Shown here piece after piece: positions 16,930-25,944 of a stretch of DNA of 64,000 bases. The stretch's first letter is position 1, and every line of letters starts with the position of its first letter. Location of the stretch: NCBI GenBank assembly GCA_001603145.1, contig LVBI01000004.1:1-64000 (forward strand), written 5' to 3'. The DNA is from Spirochaetales bacterium Spiro_07. Its GTDB lineage: Bacteria > Spirochaetota > Spirochaetia > Treponematales > Treponemataceae. Made by a program: the position numbers and the translations under genes. A model generated the notes under the pieces. The model did not search any database and was not told the origin of the DNA. It worked only from the letters and a program-made list of their open reading frames with translations.

Positions 16930-18813
16930 AAAGAATCACGACCTAAGACGATAGCTGTATGCACATTGACTTGCTCATTCGGTTCTGATTTTGAGATGCT
17001 TCAGGGCATCTGTCTTGAAGCCAAAGAGCAAGGTTTTGCGACGCTTATTTTTGACGCGCCGGAAAACTACGCATCAAAGCTTACAGACAAAATCGGGCGG
17101 GGCATTTTCAAGCTTATAGATTACGAAAACATTGACGGCGTAATCATTTCGCAGCGTGTAATGTATGCGTCTCAGACTTCAAAAGAAATAATAAGGCTTT
17201 GCGAAAAGCATAACGTTCCGGTTGTTTCGTTGAATTTCCCTGACAAGCAGATTCCTTCAGTGTGCTTTGATGATGATCATTCATTTGAGATGATGGTCGA
17301 GCATCTTATCGAAAAGCACGGCTGCAAAAAATTCCGCTTCGTCGCCGGCCCGAAAGACAACGGCTATTCAATAACAAGATTAAACGCATTCAAAAGGGCG
17401 CTTGAGCGTCACAATCTTCAGTTTGACGATTCAGAAATCATGTACGGCGATTTCTGGCGGATTCCAGCATTGCAGCGGATGGACGAATTTTTTGCGTCAG
17501 GCGCGCCTATGCCAGACGCTTTTGTCTGCGCCAACGACGCGATGTCTATTGCCGTCTGCGAAAAGCTTTTCGAAAAAGGCTTTCATGTGCCAGACGACGT
17601 GATTGTCACAGGCTTTGACGGCATAGACCTCGCCGATTATCACATACCGAAGATTTCAACCGTAAAATGCGACAACGTTTATGCCGGACGGGAAGCTGTA
17701 AGAATTATGGCGTCTCTGTTTAAGGGCGAAGACATTGCGCGGCTAAGGCTGCTTGAACCGACCATGATGTTCAGACAGTCTTGTGGCTGTCAGAAAATCG
17801 ACATATTGAACGCGAACAATTACGCATATCTTTCGGAGCGCGACATTGGACATCAGCTTTATTTGAACTATATTCAGCAGGAATTGGCAACTTATTCGGC
17901 TGCATCAGACCGCCTTGCTGACTTGAAGAAGATTCTTGTAAAGAAGATGCCGTTCTCGAACAATGCGTGGATAATGCTCAACCACGGCTTTATGAACAAA
18001 GATGAAGACAAGCATTTTTCTGAAGAAAAGCCGTTTGACGATTGCATTGACACTTTCTTGTGCATACAAGACGGAAAGACACGCGAATTCCGCCCGATTG
18101 ACAGGCAGAAATATCTGCCGAATCTTGATGAAGCTTTTAAGAAAGGCTACACGAACATAATTTTTATGCCTTTCATTTTTGGCGAAGAATTCTTGGGCTA
18201 TCTTGCAGTTCTTTTTGAGAACACGAACCTTGAAATTTCAAGATACGAGCGGTTTGCGCAGAACTTGAGCCAGTCTCTTGCTTCGGTTAAGACACGCGAA
18301 AAGCTTGAATATCTGCTTGTAAGAGACCAGCTTACGGGCGTGTTCAACAGGCGTGGCTTTTACAGCCAGATTGAGCGTTTTATTTTTCAGAGCATCAAGA
18401 AAAACAGCGGAAGCAGCCTTATAATTTATTCAATCGACATGGATTCTCTGAAAGAGATAAACGACACATACGGTCACCACGACGGTGATTTTGCCATCAA
18501 GCTGCTTGCTGATGCAATTTCTGAAAGCGCGGGCGAAAATTCAGTTTCTGCAAGATTCGGCGGCGATGAATTTGTCTGCGCCAAGATTGAAGCCGGAAGC
18601 TGTGATAAGGCGATAGAAGATTTCCGCGGAAGGTTTCAGAAATGCCTTGACGATGCGAATGAAGCTTCGGACAAGCCTTATAAGGTGAGCGCAAGCCTCG
18701 GCGCACAGTCTGCCTTGATAACAGAAAAACTTTCTGTTGAAGCGATAATCGCAAAGGCAGACAAGCTGATGTATACGGAAAAATCTTCAAAAAAACGTGC
18801 CCGCGCCAGATAA
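16927..18813 (+). CDS. Diguanylate cyclase with LacI-type sugar-binding sensor
   Basis: Residues ~8-285 are a LacI/periplasmic-binding-protein fold without the DNA-binding helix-turn-helix: IAVCTLTCSF, NIDGVIISQR, KFRFVAGPKDNGYSI, PDAFVCANDAMSIAV, DDVIVTGFDG. A middle region of ~170 residues is unassigned. The C-terminal ~160 residues are GGDEF (YSIDMDSLKEINDTYGHHDG, RFGGDEFVCAK). No RxxD inhibitory site precedes GGDEF, in contrast to the 839-1999 enzyme. There is no signal peptide or membrane helix, so the binding fold should sense a cytoplasmic ligand such as a sugar and set c-di-GMP synthesis. Confidence 0.88.
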   Translation: MKESRPKTIAVCTLTCSFGSDFEMLQGICLEAKEQGFATLIFDAPENYASKLTDKIGRGIFKLIDYENIDGVIISQRVMYASQTSKEIIRLCEKHNVPVVSLNFPDKQIPSVCFDDDHSFEMMVEHLIEKHGCKKFRFVAGPKDNGYSITRLNAFKRALERHNLQFDDSEIMYGDFWRIPALQRMDEFFASGAPMPDAFVCANDAMSIAVCEKLFEKGFHVPDDVIVTGFDGIDLADYHIPKISTVKCDNVYAGREAVRIMASLFKGEDIARLRLLEPTMMFRQSCGCQKIDILNANNYAYLSERDIGHQLYLNYIQQELATYSAASDRLADLKKILVKKMPFSNNAWIMLNHGFMNKDEDKHFSEEKPFDDCIDTFLCIQDGKTREFRPIDRQKYLPNLDEAFKKGYTNIIFMPFIFGEEFLGYLAVLFENTNLEISRYERFAQNLSQSLASVKTREKLEYLLVRDQLTGVFNRRGFYSQIERFIFQSIKKNSGSSLIIYSIDMDSLKEINDTYGHHDGDFAIKLLADAISESAGENSVSARFGGDEFVCAKIEAGSCDKAIEDFRGRFQKCLDDANEASDKPYKVSASLGAQSALITEKLSVEAIIAKADKLMYTEKSSKKRARAR

Positions 18814-18927
18814 AATGCGCACCGAAAACTTTTTTACAAAAGTGTAACCTAAATGGTTATCAATCATTTAAAAAATGCAGATAACTGCATTATGGAACAC
18901 TTTCATAAGTTCAACTAGGAGGAGTTT

Positions 18928-19398
18928 ATGAAAAAAACTATTTGCATTTTAGGTATTCTTTTATGTGCGGCTGCCCTTTTTGCCGTTCAGAACGGCGAAA
19001 CAGTGTATGTTGCGGTAAAAAAAGCTGCCATTAAATCTGGAACTGGAAATTTCGACAAAGTTGTAGCTCAAGCCTCTTATGGTGACGAGCTTGTTGTAGA
19101 TAAAGCAAGCAACAAATTTCACCGAGTTCATAAAGCAAGCGATCCGTCAATAACTGGATGGATTCCTGCAACAAGCGTTACGACCAAGAAAATCGTAGCA
19201 AGCTCAAAAAAAGTAACAGCATCAGCTGATGAAATTGCACTTGCCGGAAAAGGCTTTTCTGAGCAGGTTGAAGACGGCTATAAGACGTCAAACAAGAAAC
19301 TTGATTATGCAAGCGTAGACAAGCTTGAATCATTCAGAATTACAGATTCTTCTTTGAAGACATTTCTTGAAGACGGCGATCTTAACGGAGCTGAGTAA
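18928..19398 (+). CDS. Exported SH3-domain (SH3b-like) protein
   Basis: It has 156 residues with a signal peptide (MKKTICILGILLCAAALFAV) and AGGAGG upstream. Residues ~24-90 follow the bacterial SH3 pattern (VYVAVKKAAIKSGTGNF, ASYGDELVV, ITGWIPATSVT), which often binds peptidoglycan or other envelope ligands. The rest is charged and helical. It is separated by 12 bases from the M48 peptidase gene, and probably forms an operon with it and the CHASE2-cyclase gene. Confidence 0.8.
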   Translation: MKKTICILGILLCAAALFAVQNGETVYVAVKKAAIKSGTGNFDKVVAQASYGDELVVDKASNKFHRVHKASDPSITGWIPATSVTTKKIVASSKKVTASADEIALAGKGFSEQVEDGYKTSNKKLDYASVDKLESFRITDSSLKTFLEDGDLNGAE

Positions 19399-19410
19399 CG
19401 GAGCTTGATG

Positions 19411-20316
19411 ATGAATAAAAAAATAGCTGCAATTGTTGCAGTTGCTTTCCTTTTGCTTCAAGGTGTTTGCTTTGCAGAGAAAGAAAAATTCAAATTTTCA
19501 GACTTGAAGGAAAAAGTTCAGTTTGACCAGAAGACAAAAGAAAGTGCAAAAAAGACTTCTGAAGCTTTAGGAAAAGCTCAGGAAGAAATTACGCCCGAAG
19601 AGGAATATTACATCGGGCGCGCCGTAGCCGCACAGCTGCTTACGCAGTATAAGCCGCTGAAAAACGAAAAGCTTCAGGCTTATCTGAATAAAATCTGCTA
19701 TGCGCTCGTAATCAATTCAAACAAGCCTGAATTGTACAACGGTTACCGCGTTATGGTTCTTGATTCAAACGAAGTGAATGCATTTGCAACGCCGGGCGGG
19801 CATATTCTTGTTACGAAAGGCCTTATAAAGTGCACCGAAAACGAGGATGCTCTTGCAGCCGTAATCGCGCATGAAGTTGCGCATATTCAGCTGCAGCATG
19901 CAGTAAAGGCTATCAAGTCAAAACGCACGCGCGCGGCAATTTCTTCTGCTGCCAAGACAACCACTTATGCGCTCGGAAACGACGCGCTCAACGAGATGGT
20001 TGATTCATTTGACGAGAACATCGGCGACATTGTAAGAACAATGACAACAGCCGGTTATTCTAAGCAGCAGGAATTTGACGCTGACAATAACGCGCTGAAG
20101 CTGCTTGAAAATGCTGGCTATGACCCGCACGGCCTTGAGTCAATGCTCAAAACGCTTCAGCAGAAAGCGTCAAGCTCAAGCGGCGGCATGTATTCGACAC
20201 ACCCGTCGCCAGAAAGCCGGTTGAGCAACGTCAACATGCGGCTGGGCAAGTACCAGTATGTTTCAAATCAGTCTGTGCGCATGCCGCGCTTTAAGGCAGC
20301 TCTTGCAGGCCTATGA
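19411..20316 (+). CDS. Exported M48-family metalloprotease
   Basis: The third of three adjacent possible starts (ATG 19411) lies seven bases after GGAG and gives a clean signal peptide (MNKKIAAIVAVAFLLLQGVCFA). The zinc site is HEVAH (AAVIAHEVAHIQLQH) with downstream QEFDADNNAL supplying the third ligand, and VNAFATPGGHILVTKGL is typical of BepA/YggG-like M48 peptidases. It should act in the periplasm on misfolded or envelope proteins. Its stop overlaps the cyclase start (ATGA). Confidence 0.92.
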   Translation: MNKKIAAIVAVAFLLLQGVCFAEKEKFKFSDLKEKVQFDQKTKESAKKTSEALGKAQEEITPEEEYYIGRAVAAQLLTQYKPLKNEKLQAYLNKICYALVINSNKPELYNGYRVMVLDSNEVNAFATPGGHILVTKGLIKCTENEDALAAVIAHEVAHIQLQHAVKAIKSKRTRAAISSAAKTTTYALGNDALNEMVDSFDENIGDIVRTMTTAGYSKQQEFDADNNALKLLENAGYDPHGLESMLKTLQQKASSSSGGMYSTHPSPESRLSNVNMRLGKYQYVSNQSVRMPRFKAALAGL

Positions 20317-22484
20317 AATTATTGAACAATAAATATGCACGCACCGCAATTATCGCTTTGGGAACAACAATATTTGCGGTGCTGTTTCTTGCAATTAACG
20401 TCCTTTCTTACCCCGAAAATAAAGTCTATGACACAATGATGCGCGCAACAGCAGACCGTTCCATGCCTTCAGACGACATAATGATTATTCTGCTTGACCA
20501 GGAAAGCATTGACTGGGCGCAGCAGGAACTCGGCTGGAGCTGGCCGTGGCCTAGAAAGGCTTATGGCGACATTGTGCGCTATCTTGCAGACGGCGGCGCA
20601 AACTCTTGCGCGTTTGATGTTATGTTCACAGAGCCGTCTGTCTATGGCGATGAAGACGATCGCAGCTTCAAAGAAGCATCGGAGCAGTTTACCGGCGTTA
20701 TTCATACAGTCTTTTTAAGCGAGCAATACGGAAACACACAAGACTGGCCTGATGAAGTTGAAACGCCTGTTTTTGAGCTTGAAGGCTTTGACCGCAAAAG
20801 CTTGAAACGTGCCTCGCCTGTTCTGCCTGCGCTGTTTCCGATAAAGGCTTTGCGCGAGACGGCGGGCGGCATCGGTAACATAAGAAGCACGTCTGACAAA
20901 GACGGAATAATCCGCCGGAGCAATTTGTTCTATATAGTAAACGAGCGTGCCGTGCCGTCTTTGGGCATTGAATCTTTGCTTGTGCGCGAAGGCGTGAACG
21001 AGCCGCTGTCTTATGATTCAAAGAGCAAATCAGTTTTGTTCCGCGGCGAGCCTATTCCGGTTGATTCAGAATACAAGCCGCTTCTGCGTTTCCGCGGCGA
21101 GCTTGACAGATACATTCCGTACAGCGCAATGCAGATTCTGCAAAGCTATTACGCCATTCAGAACGGCGAAGAGCCGCTGATTGAGCCTGAAAATTTTGCC
21201 GGAAAATATGTGTTCTTTGGCTTTTATGCTCCGGGGCTTTTCGATGTGTGCGCCACTCCGATATCGACTTTCTATCCAGGGGTCGGCGTTCATATAACGA
21301 CCCTCGACAACTATCTTCAGGGCGATTTCATAAAGCCGTCTTCTTTCTTGTGGAATGTGCTGTTGCTTTTTGCAGCGGCGCTGCTCGGTTCATTCGTTCT
21401 GATGATTACGGAAACTCTGCCTTTTATAAGACGATTCTCGTTAGTTTTTTCTCTGCTGTTTGTGGCGCTGCTTGCGGGTGCAATTTTTGCGATTGCACTG
21501 TCGCTGTTCGTCAACGGCGTTTGGGTTCCGTCTCTTTCGGCAGCGTCTACGCTTGTTTTCAGCTATCTGATTACAGTGCTTGTTGACTATGCTTTTGAAG
21601 GCCGCCAGAAAAAGTACATAAAATCTGCGTTCAAGCAATATCTTAGCCCTGTTGTAATTGACGAGCTTATTGCGCATCCAGACCGGCTCAAGCTCGGCGG
21701 CGAGCGCAAAGAGATAAGTATCTTCTTTTCAGATTTACAGGGTTTTACAAGTATTTCTGAAAAACTGAATCCGGAAGAGCTTACGGCTTTCTTGAACGAT
21801 TATCTTTCAGCCATGTCTGATGTAATCCTTGAGTCAGGCGGAACAATCGACAAATATGAAGGCGATGCGATAATCGCGTTCTGGAATGCGCCGTCAGAAC
21901 AGAAAGACCATGCACGGCGCGCCCTTGAAGCCGCAATGAAATGTCAGCAGCGTCTGCATGAAATGCGCCCCGAACTTTCGCTCCGCGTAAATTCCGGTGT
22001 GTACATGCGCATCGGCTTGAACACAGGCAACGCAGTTGTCGGCAACATGGGTTCGCACAACAGGTTTGACTACACCATGCTCGGCGATTCCGTAAACCTT
22101 GCGGCGCGCCTTGAAGGGCAGAACAAGCAGTTCGGCACTTATACGATGTGCACTGAAGCTATGAAAAACGCTGCCGAAGCGGCCGGAACTGCGGTGCATT
22201 TCCGCGAACTTGCAAGAATTGCTGTTGTTGGCAAAAAAGAAGCCGTGCGCGTTTTTCAGCCGCTCAACACAGAAGAATACACTGCCATGAAAGACATGCT
22301 GCCTATTTTTGATGCGGCGCGCAAGCTTTTCTACGACGGTGCGCTCGAAAAGGCGCTTGACGCTTTCGAGAAAATCCGCAATCAAGACCGTGCGGCGCAA
22401 GCTTATTGCAACAAATGCAAGGCGCTTCTTGCGTCTGACCTTTCAAGCTGGCCGACCGGCGTTTGGGTTGCAACAACCAAATAA
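20313..22484 (+). CDS. CHASE2-domain adenylate/guanylate cyclase (class III)
   Basis: It has 723 residues. An N-terminal helix is followed by an extracytoplasmic CHASE2 domain (~35-340; VYDTMMRATADRSM, SWPWPRKAYGDIV, GANSCAFDVMF), three membrane helices (~345-425), and a class III cyclase catalytic domain (EISIFFSDLQGFTSIS, GTIDKYEGDAIIAFW, TGNAVVGNMGSHNRFDYTMLGD). A short helical tail ends the protein. The metal-binding Asp in FSDLQGFT and the Lys in IDKYEGDA are in place, favouring cAMP. Translational overlap with the M48 gene suggests envelope status is read out as cAMP; this is inference. Confidence 0.92.
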   Translation: MKLLNNKYARTAIIALGTTIFAVLFLAINVLSYPENKVYDTMMRATADRSMPSDDIMIILLDQESIDWAQQELGWSWPWPRKAYGDIVRYLADGGANSCAFDVMFTEPSVYGDEDDRSFKEASEQFTGVIHTVFLSEQYGNTQDWPDEVETPVFELEGFDRKSLKRASPVLPALFPIKALRETAGGIGNIRSTSDKDGIIRRSNLFYIVNERAVPSLGIESLLVREGVNEPLSYDSKSKSVLFRGEPIPVDSEYKPLLRFRGELDRYIPYSAMQILQSYYAIQNGEEPLIEPENFAGKYVFFGFYAPGLFDVCATPISTFYPGVGVHITTLDNYLQGDFIKPSSFLWNVLLLFAAALLGSFVLMITETLPFIRRFSLVFSLLFVALLAGAIFAIALSLFVNGVWVPSLSAASTLVFSYLITVLVDYAFEGRQKKYIKSAFKQYLSPVVIDELIAHPDRLKLGGERKEISIFFSDLQGFTSISEKLNPEELTAFLNDYLSAMSDVILESGGTIDKYEGDAIIAFWNAPSEQKDHARRALEAAMKCQQRLHEMRPELSLRVNSGVYMRIGLNTGNAVVGNMGSHNRFDYTMLGDSVNLAARLEGQNKQFGTYTMCTEAMKNAAEAAGTAVHFRELARIAVVGKKEAVRVFQPLNTEEYTAMKDMLPIFDAARKLFYDGALEKALDAFEKIRNQDRAAQAYCNKCKALLASDLSSWPTGVWVATTK

Positions 22485-22508
22485 CCTGCGCAAAACGCGC
22501 TTTGATAA

Positions 22509-22539
22509 GCCCGAAAGAACTTCGCTTTCGGGCTTTTTT
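22509..22539 (+). terminator. Rho-independent terminator after the cyclase operon
   Basis: Stem GCCCGAAAG/CTTTCGGGC (22509-22517, 22525-22533) followed by six Ts. Confidence 0.9.
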
Positions 22540-22653
22540 ATTCGGTCTTGAATTTAAAAAAAGCCCTGCATTTAAATGTGGGAATCTATCTTAATGCAAA
22601 TGATTACTTGATATTAAAAAAACTTGATATGAGTTATGGCTTTATAAATATGC

Positions 22654-22986
22654 TCATTTAGATGAGTTCAAATACTTTAGAATAATTTCTTCGATTTGTC
22701 TGTTTACAGATTCCTGCAAATCTCTTTTTAGCCGGAACAGGTTGATTCTATCTGAATCAATGTTGCTGTCTGACGGCATTAGCAGCTCTGCTGGAGATGT
22801 ATGAAGTGCTTCTGCAATTCTAATGATTGACTTGTCGCTGACCCAAGTTCTGCAGCCTTCAATATCATTTATTGTTTGTGCAGAAAGGCCTGTTTCTTCT
22901 GCTAGCTTTTCTTGTGTAAAGGCATATATTTTACGGCGTTTCTTTATATTGGATGATAAACATTTTCTTAGTTCAAGCTGATTCAT
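22654..22986 (-). CDS. XRE-family regulator (XRE1)
   Basis: It has 110 residues with an N-terminal XRE helix-turn-helix (TQEKLAEETGLSAQTINDIEG) and a helical C-terminus. It is a paralogue of the 35706-36062 regulator, sharing the NIKK.R start and the INDIEG recognition region. It is divergent from the poly-glycine lipoprotein genes. A TTGATA/TAGAAT pair (spacing 16) ends seven bases before its ATG, so its transcript should be leaderless. An ACTTGC half-site abuts the -35, consistent with autoregulation. Confidence 0.88.
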   Translation of the reverse strand: MNQLELRKCLSSNIKKRRKIYAFTQEKLAEETGLSAQTINDIEGCRTWVSDKSIIRIAEALHTSPAELLMPSDSNIDSDRINLFRLKRDLQESVNRQIEEIILKYLNSSK

Positions 22987-23145
22987 GCTACAAATTCTAT
23001 GGTAAAAGTAATAGTTATCAACTTGCTAATATCGTATCACGGTATAACTTATAACGAGCATTTATTGTTGTAAAATATAGGAAATTCAATTGACAACTTG
23101 TTAATACCGATAATAATATATTGACAATAGCAAGTATTATCTTGC
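22987..23145. promoter_or_regulatory. Divergent promoter region with repeated ACTTGC-type half-sites
   Basis: Minus strand: TAGAAT (22994-22999) and TTGATA (23016-23021) for XRE1. Plus strand: TTGACA (23090-23095) with TAATAT 18 bases on, and a second TTGACA at 23121. Half-sites are ACTTGCTAATA (23021), ACTTGTTAATA (23096) and GCAAGT (23130), the last forming GCAAG-N6-CTTGC (23130-23145). The repetition and position suggest XRE1 operators. Confidence 0.55.
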
Positions 23146-23286
23146 AGATAGATACAACCAAATTTAATAACAAGTATCATCACTAAAAGTCTCAATCTTA
23201 TTCATCATTAAGGAGAAAATGCGATGAAGAATTTTACAAAGGTTGTAGGTTTATTATTGGCTCTTACACTTCTTACCGCTTGCGGT
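23138..23286 (+). repeat. Duplicated 5' module, copy A (leader plus signal-peptide code)
   Basis: It aligns without gaps to 24481-24629. The ~86 bases before the ATG differ at about five places and the first ~65 coding bases are identical, including silent positions. The similarity falls away within the poly-Gly code. Confidence 0.85.
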
Positions 23287-24390
23287 GGCGGTGGAGGCGG
23301 CGGCGGCGGCGGTGGAGGAGCTGCAGGTGGTGGTTCTAGTGCTTCTACCGGAAGAAGCACGTATAGCGGAGATTTTTCTGTTGGCGGAAAAAGCTACAAT
23401 ACGTTTGTTATGGACGGAAACGATGAAAGCGGTAAAATAAGCTTGTGTGGGACAAACGGCTTTTTGGACGGAACATACCAAAAACAAGCAACTAATGCAG
23501 CAGCTGCTATAAATGGCACATTTACTATTACATTTGATAATGGTGAAAGCATAACAATCACACTTTCAAGCTCGAATATTTCATTTTCAAGTGGTTCGAT
23601 AGACGCCAGTGGTTCTGCAACAGTAAATGGTGATGTTGTCGTTACGGAATATATAATAGCAACAGCACTCGACAATGGAATTCAATTTATTATACGGAAA
23701 CCTAATCATCCCTCTTATGCTACAGGATTTGGACAAGTTATCATTGAAGCAACTTTTAAAGCAACTCACTATCCTCCGAACAGGGATTATGTAAGTATTC
23801 TTTATCCCTTTGTTGATGCTGGCCAAAAATTCAACTTTTATTATCAGATAGATTCTGCAACATGGAATTCCGAGGCTTGTGTTAATGGAGATATTGAAAT
23901 AACAGCGAGAAATGGTGTGGGTGCAATCGTTCCAAACGGTTTTAATTACGACACAAGTACTGTTGTGTCGTATTCTGGTGGCAGACCTCATGTTAATGTG
24001 ACAGGCGGAACTGTTCCGACTCCATCGTTGCTCCCTCCTGAAATACAGAATCAGTTTTCAGGTGCGCAGAATGCAGGAATTTGGGTCGGTTTTGTAGCAG
24101 CAAAAACTCCCGAATTGGGTTGGAGTGATTGCAAATGGCTTATGGATTATACAGCATCAAATAATACCTATGCTGATATTAATCCTGATTCAAATTGGAT
24201 TAATATGTTTAATGCTAATTATAAAAATGCATATCAGCAAGGATATCAGTATCTTTCTGCATCATATTATTTTAGATGCAGTCTTAATATTCCTAATTAT
24301 GAGGAACCTATATTAGACATACATGGAAATAACTTTTGGGACACTGGTAAGATTACATGTGCTTATCCTGCTTTAGCAGATATACCGTAA
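23224..24390 (+). CDS. Lipoprotein with 12-glycine tether, paralogue A
   Basis: It has 388 residues and AAGGAG upstream. The signal peptide ends in lipobox LTAC; the acylated Cys is followed by 12 glycines and then a Gly/Ser/Ala stretch, an unusually pure flexible tether. The mature domain starts STYSGDFSVGGKSYNTF and is beta-rich with no family I recognise. The next gene is a paralogue with the same architecture. In spirochaetes the residues after the lipid Cys influence final localisation, so the tether may matter for surface display; this is inference. AT-rich codon use differs from the flanking housekeeping genes. Confidence 0.75.
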   Translation: MKNFTKVVGLLLALTLLTACGGGGGGGGGGGGAAGGGSSASTGRSTYSGDFSVGGKSYNTFVMDGNDESGKISLCGTNGFLDGTYQKQATNAAAAINGTFTITFDNGESITITLSSSNISFSSGSIDASGSATVNGDVVVTEYIIATALDNGIQFIIRKPNHPSYATGFGQVIIEATFKATHYPPNRDYVSILYPFVDAGQKFNFYYQIDSATWNSEACVNGDIEITARNGVGAIVPNGFNYDTSTVVSYSGGRPHVNVTGGTVPTPSLLPPEIQNQFSGAQNAGIWVGFVAAKTPELGWSDCKWLMDYTASNNTYADINPDSNWINMFNANYKNAYQQGYQYLSASYYFRCSLNIPNYEEPILDIHGNNFWDTGKITCAYPALADIP

Positions 24391-24409
24391 TTTTATAAAA
24401 ATTTAATAC

Positions 24410-24443
24410 AAGCTGTCCGAAAAAATCACTTTTCGGACAGCTT
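24410..24443 (+). repeat. Strong hairpin between the lipoprotein paralogues
   Basis: A perfect 14-bp stem (AAGCTGTCCGAAAA and complement) with a six-base loop lies 20 bases after the first lipoprotein stop. Only GTCAATAT follows, so termination would be weak; it may be a partial terminator or protect the 3' end. Confidence 0.7.
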
Positions 24444-24480
24444 GTCAATATCAATAATATCGTATTGGTAATAGCAGTAC

Positions 24481-24629
24481 TATCTTGCAAATAGATACAA
24501 CCAAATTTAACAATAAGTACCATCACTAAAAGTCTCAATCTTGTTCATCATTAAGGAGAAAATGCGATGAAGAATTTTACAAAGGTTGTAGGTTTATTAT
24601 TGGCTCTTACACTTCTTACCGCTTGCGGT
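24481..24629 (+). repeat. Duplicated 5' module, copy B
   Basis: This is the second copy of the leader and signal-peptide module described at 23138-23286, lying 1343 bases downstream. The upstream TTGACA of copy A is TTGGTA here, so promoter strength may differ. Confidence 0.85.
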
Positions 24630-25751
24630 GGAGGAGGCGGCGGCGGTGGTGGTGGCAGTTCATCTGGTACAGCCGCAAATGTTAAAAGCACATACACAGG
24701 AAATTTCACTGTCAATGGTCAAAGCTATAATACACTTGTTATGGAAGGTACCACAGAAAGCGGTACTGCAACTTTTGCAGGCAGCAGTGGTTCTTTGACA
24801 GGAAGCTATTCAAAAACAACTTCTGCTTCTGCAATGCATTCCCGTGCAGCTTTTGACGGTTCATATACCATAACATATGATGCTGTTGGCAATGTTGTTA
24901 TGGTTTTTACAGGTGATTCACTTGCTCTTAATGATGGCAGTGGTGCTACTGCAAGTGGTTCAGGAAATGTGAGCACAGACGTTTTTGTTGCTCCTCATGT
25001 AATTGCAACTGCCCAAGCCAATGGGATTCAGTTTGTTGTCTTAAAGCCGACCGACAGTTCGTTTGCAACTGGAATTGAAGAGATTAAAATACAAGATAAC
25101 ACTGACAATTATGTATGGGTACAGATATGGAATCCTGGAAACAGCAGTAGCTATTCATTATTATGGCCTCTTTGTTCGTCAGGGAAAAATTATAAATTTG
25201 AAGTTACTATCAGACCTATGCATACTGACAATGTCCACATGGGAACAAGTTATTTTGAAAATATAGAAATAACAGCAAAAGGTGGTATTGGAAATCTTGA
25301 TTTCAACAAAGTTCCCGGCTTGTTAACTACAACACCAACTCTTGCTTATTCTTCCGGTACTATAACTTTTAACTGCCCTAGTTTTAATATTACACCTGCC
25401 CTTCCTTCTGGAGTCGCTGCCACCCACTCTTATGTGCTGTTTAATTCTCTGGATGATAATACTTTTACTTCCCATATTTCATCTGCACCGGCAAATCCTT
25501 GGAATTCAAAATTCCGTCATATTGGAATGCATCAGTCAACCACAATGGAATTCAACTTTACTCTTACGGAATCAAGTCAATGGGATTATAATCCAATTGA
25601 AAATGCAATACGAGTAATTAGGGATGACGAAGTAAAATTTTTCTTTGGAGGTATAGGCTGCAAGCTAAGTGTTACAGGGGCATCTTCTTCTGCAAACGAT
25701 GTCAGATGGTATTCGAATCCTCTGAGCAGCAATGTTGTAGCTCTGCCGTAA
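24567..25751 (+). CDS. Lipoprotein with ~10-glycine tether, paralogue B
   Basis: It has 394 residues. The first 20 residues (MKNFTKVVGLLLALTLLTAC) are identical to paralogue A at protein and DNA level, then 10 glycines and a Ser-rich spacer. The mature part is recognisably related (STYTGNFTVNGQSYNTLVME; later HVIATAQANGIQFVV against IIATALDNGIQFII) but diverged, most of all in the C-terminal half. No known family is recognised. It was probably made by tandem duplication followed by diversification, with the 5' part kept similar. Confidence 0.75.
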   Translation: MKNFTKVVGLLLALTLLTACGGGGGGGGGGSSSGTAANVKSTYTGNFTVNGQSYNTLVMEGTTESGTATFAGSSGSLTGSYSKTTSASAMHSRAAFDGSYTITYDAVGNVVMVFTGDSLALNDGSGATASGSGNVSTDVFVAPHVIATAQANGIQFVVLKPTDSSFATGIEEIKIQDNTDNYVWVQIWNPGNSSSYSLLWPLCSSGKNYKFEVTIRPMHTDNVHMGTSYFENIEITAKGGIGNLDFNKVPGLLTTTPTLAYSSGTITFNCPSFNITPALPSGVAATHSYVLFNSLDDNTFTSHISSAPANPWNSKFRHIGMHQSTTMEFNFTLTESSQWDYNPIENAIRVIRDDEVKFFFGGIGCKLSVTGASSSANDVRWYSNPLSSNVVALP

Positions 25752-25792
25752 TAATAGGTATATTAATTACATTTGTTTGCAAGTCTATTTGC

Positions 25793-25827
25793 AAGCCCGG
25801 TTTCTGTTTTGAAGCCGGGCTTTTTTT
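25793..25827 (+). terminator. Rho-independent terminator after lipoprotein B
   Basis: Stem AAGCCCGG/CCGGGCTT (25793-25800, 25815-25822) running into seven Ts. Confidence 0.88.
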
Positions 25828-25944
25828 ATTCGTGCATGATTATCATTTTCGTTTTTTTCTAAAAGAATTATTCTTTACTTCAAAGAGTTTTTCCCTTAAA
25901 ATTATAAAGTCTGCTTTGACTTAATAAATTAACTGGAGAAAAAA

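Noticed and set aside
21894-22400. 168-codon minus-strand ORF within the adenylate cyclase gene
   Set aside because: Overlaps the conserved cyclase domain and lacks any recognisable motif.
22987-25800. Possible prophage or integrative element around the XRE1 and lipoprotein genes
   Set aside because: No integrase, recombinase, phage structural gene, tRNA or att-like repeats were seen.
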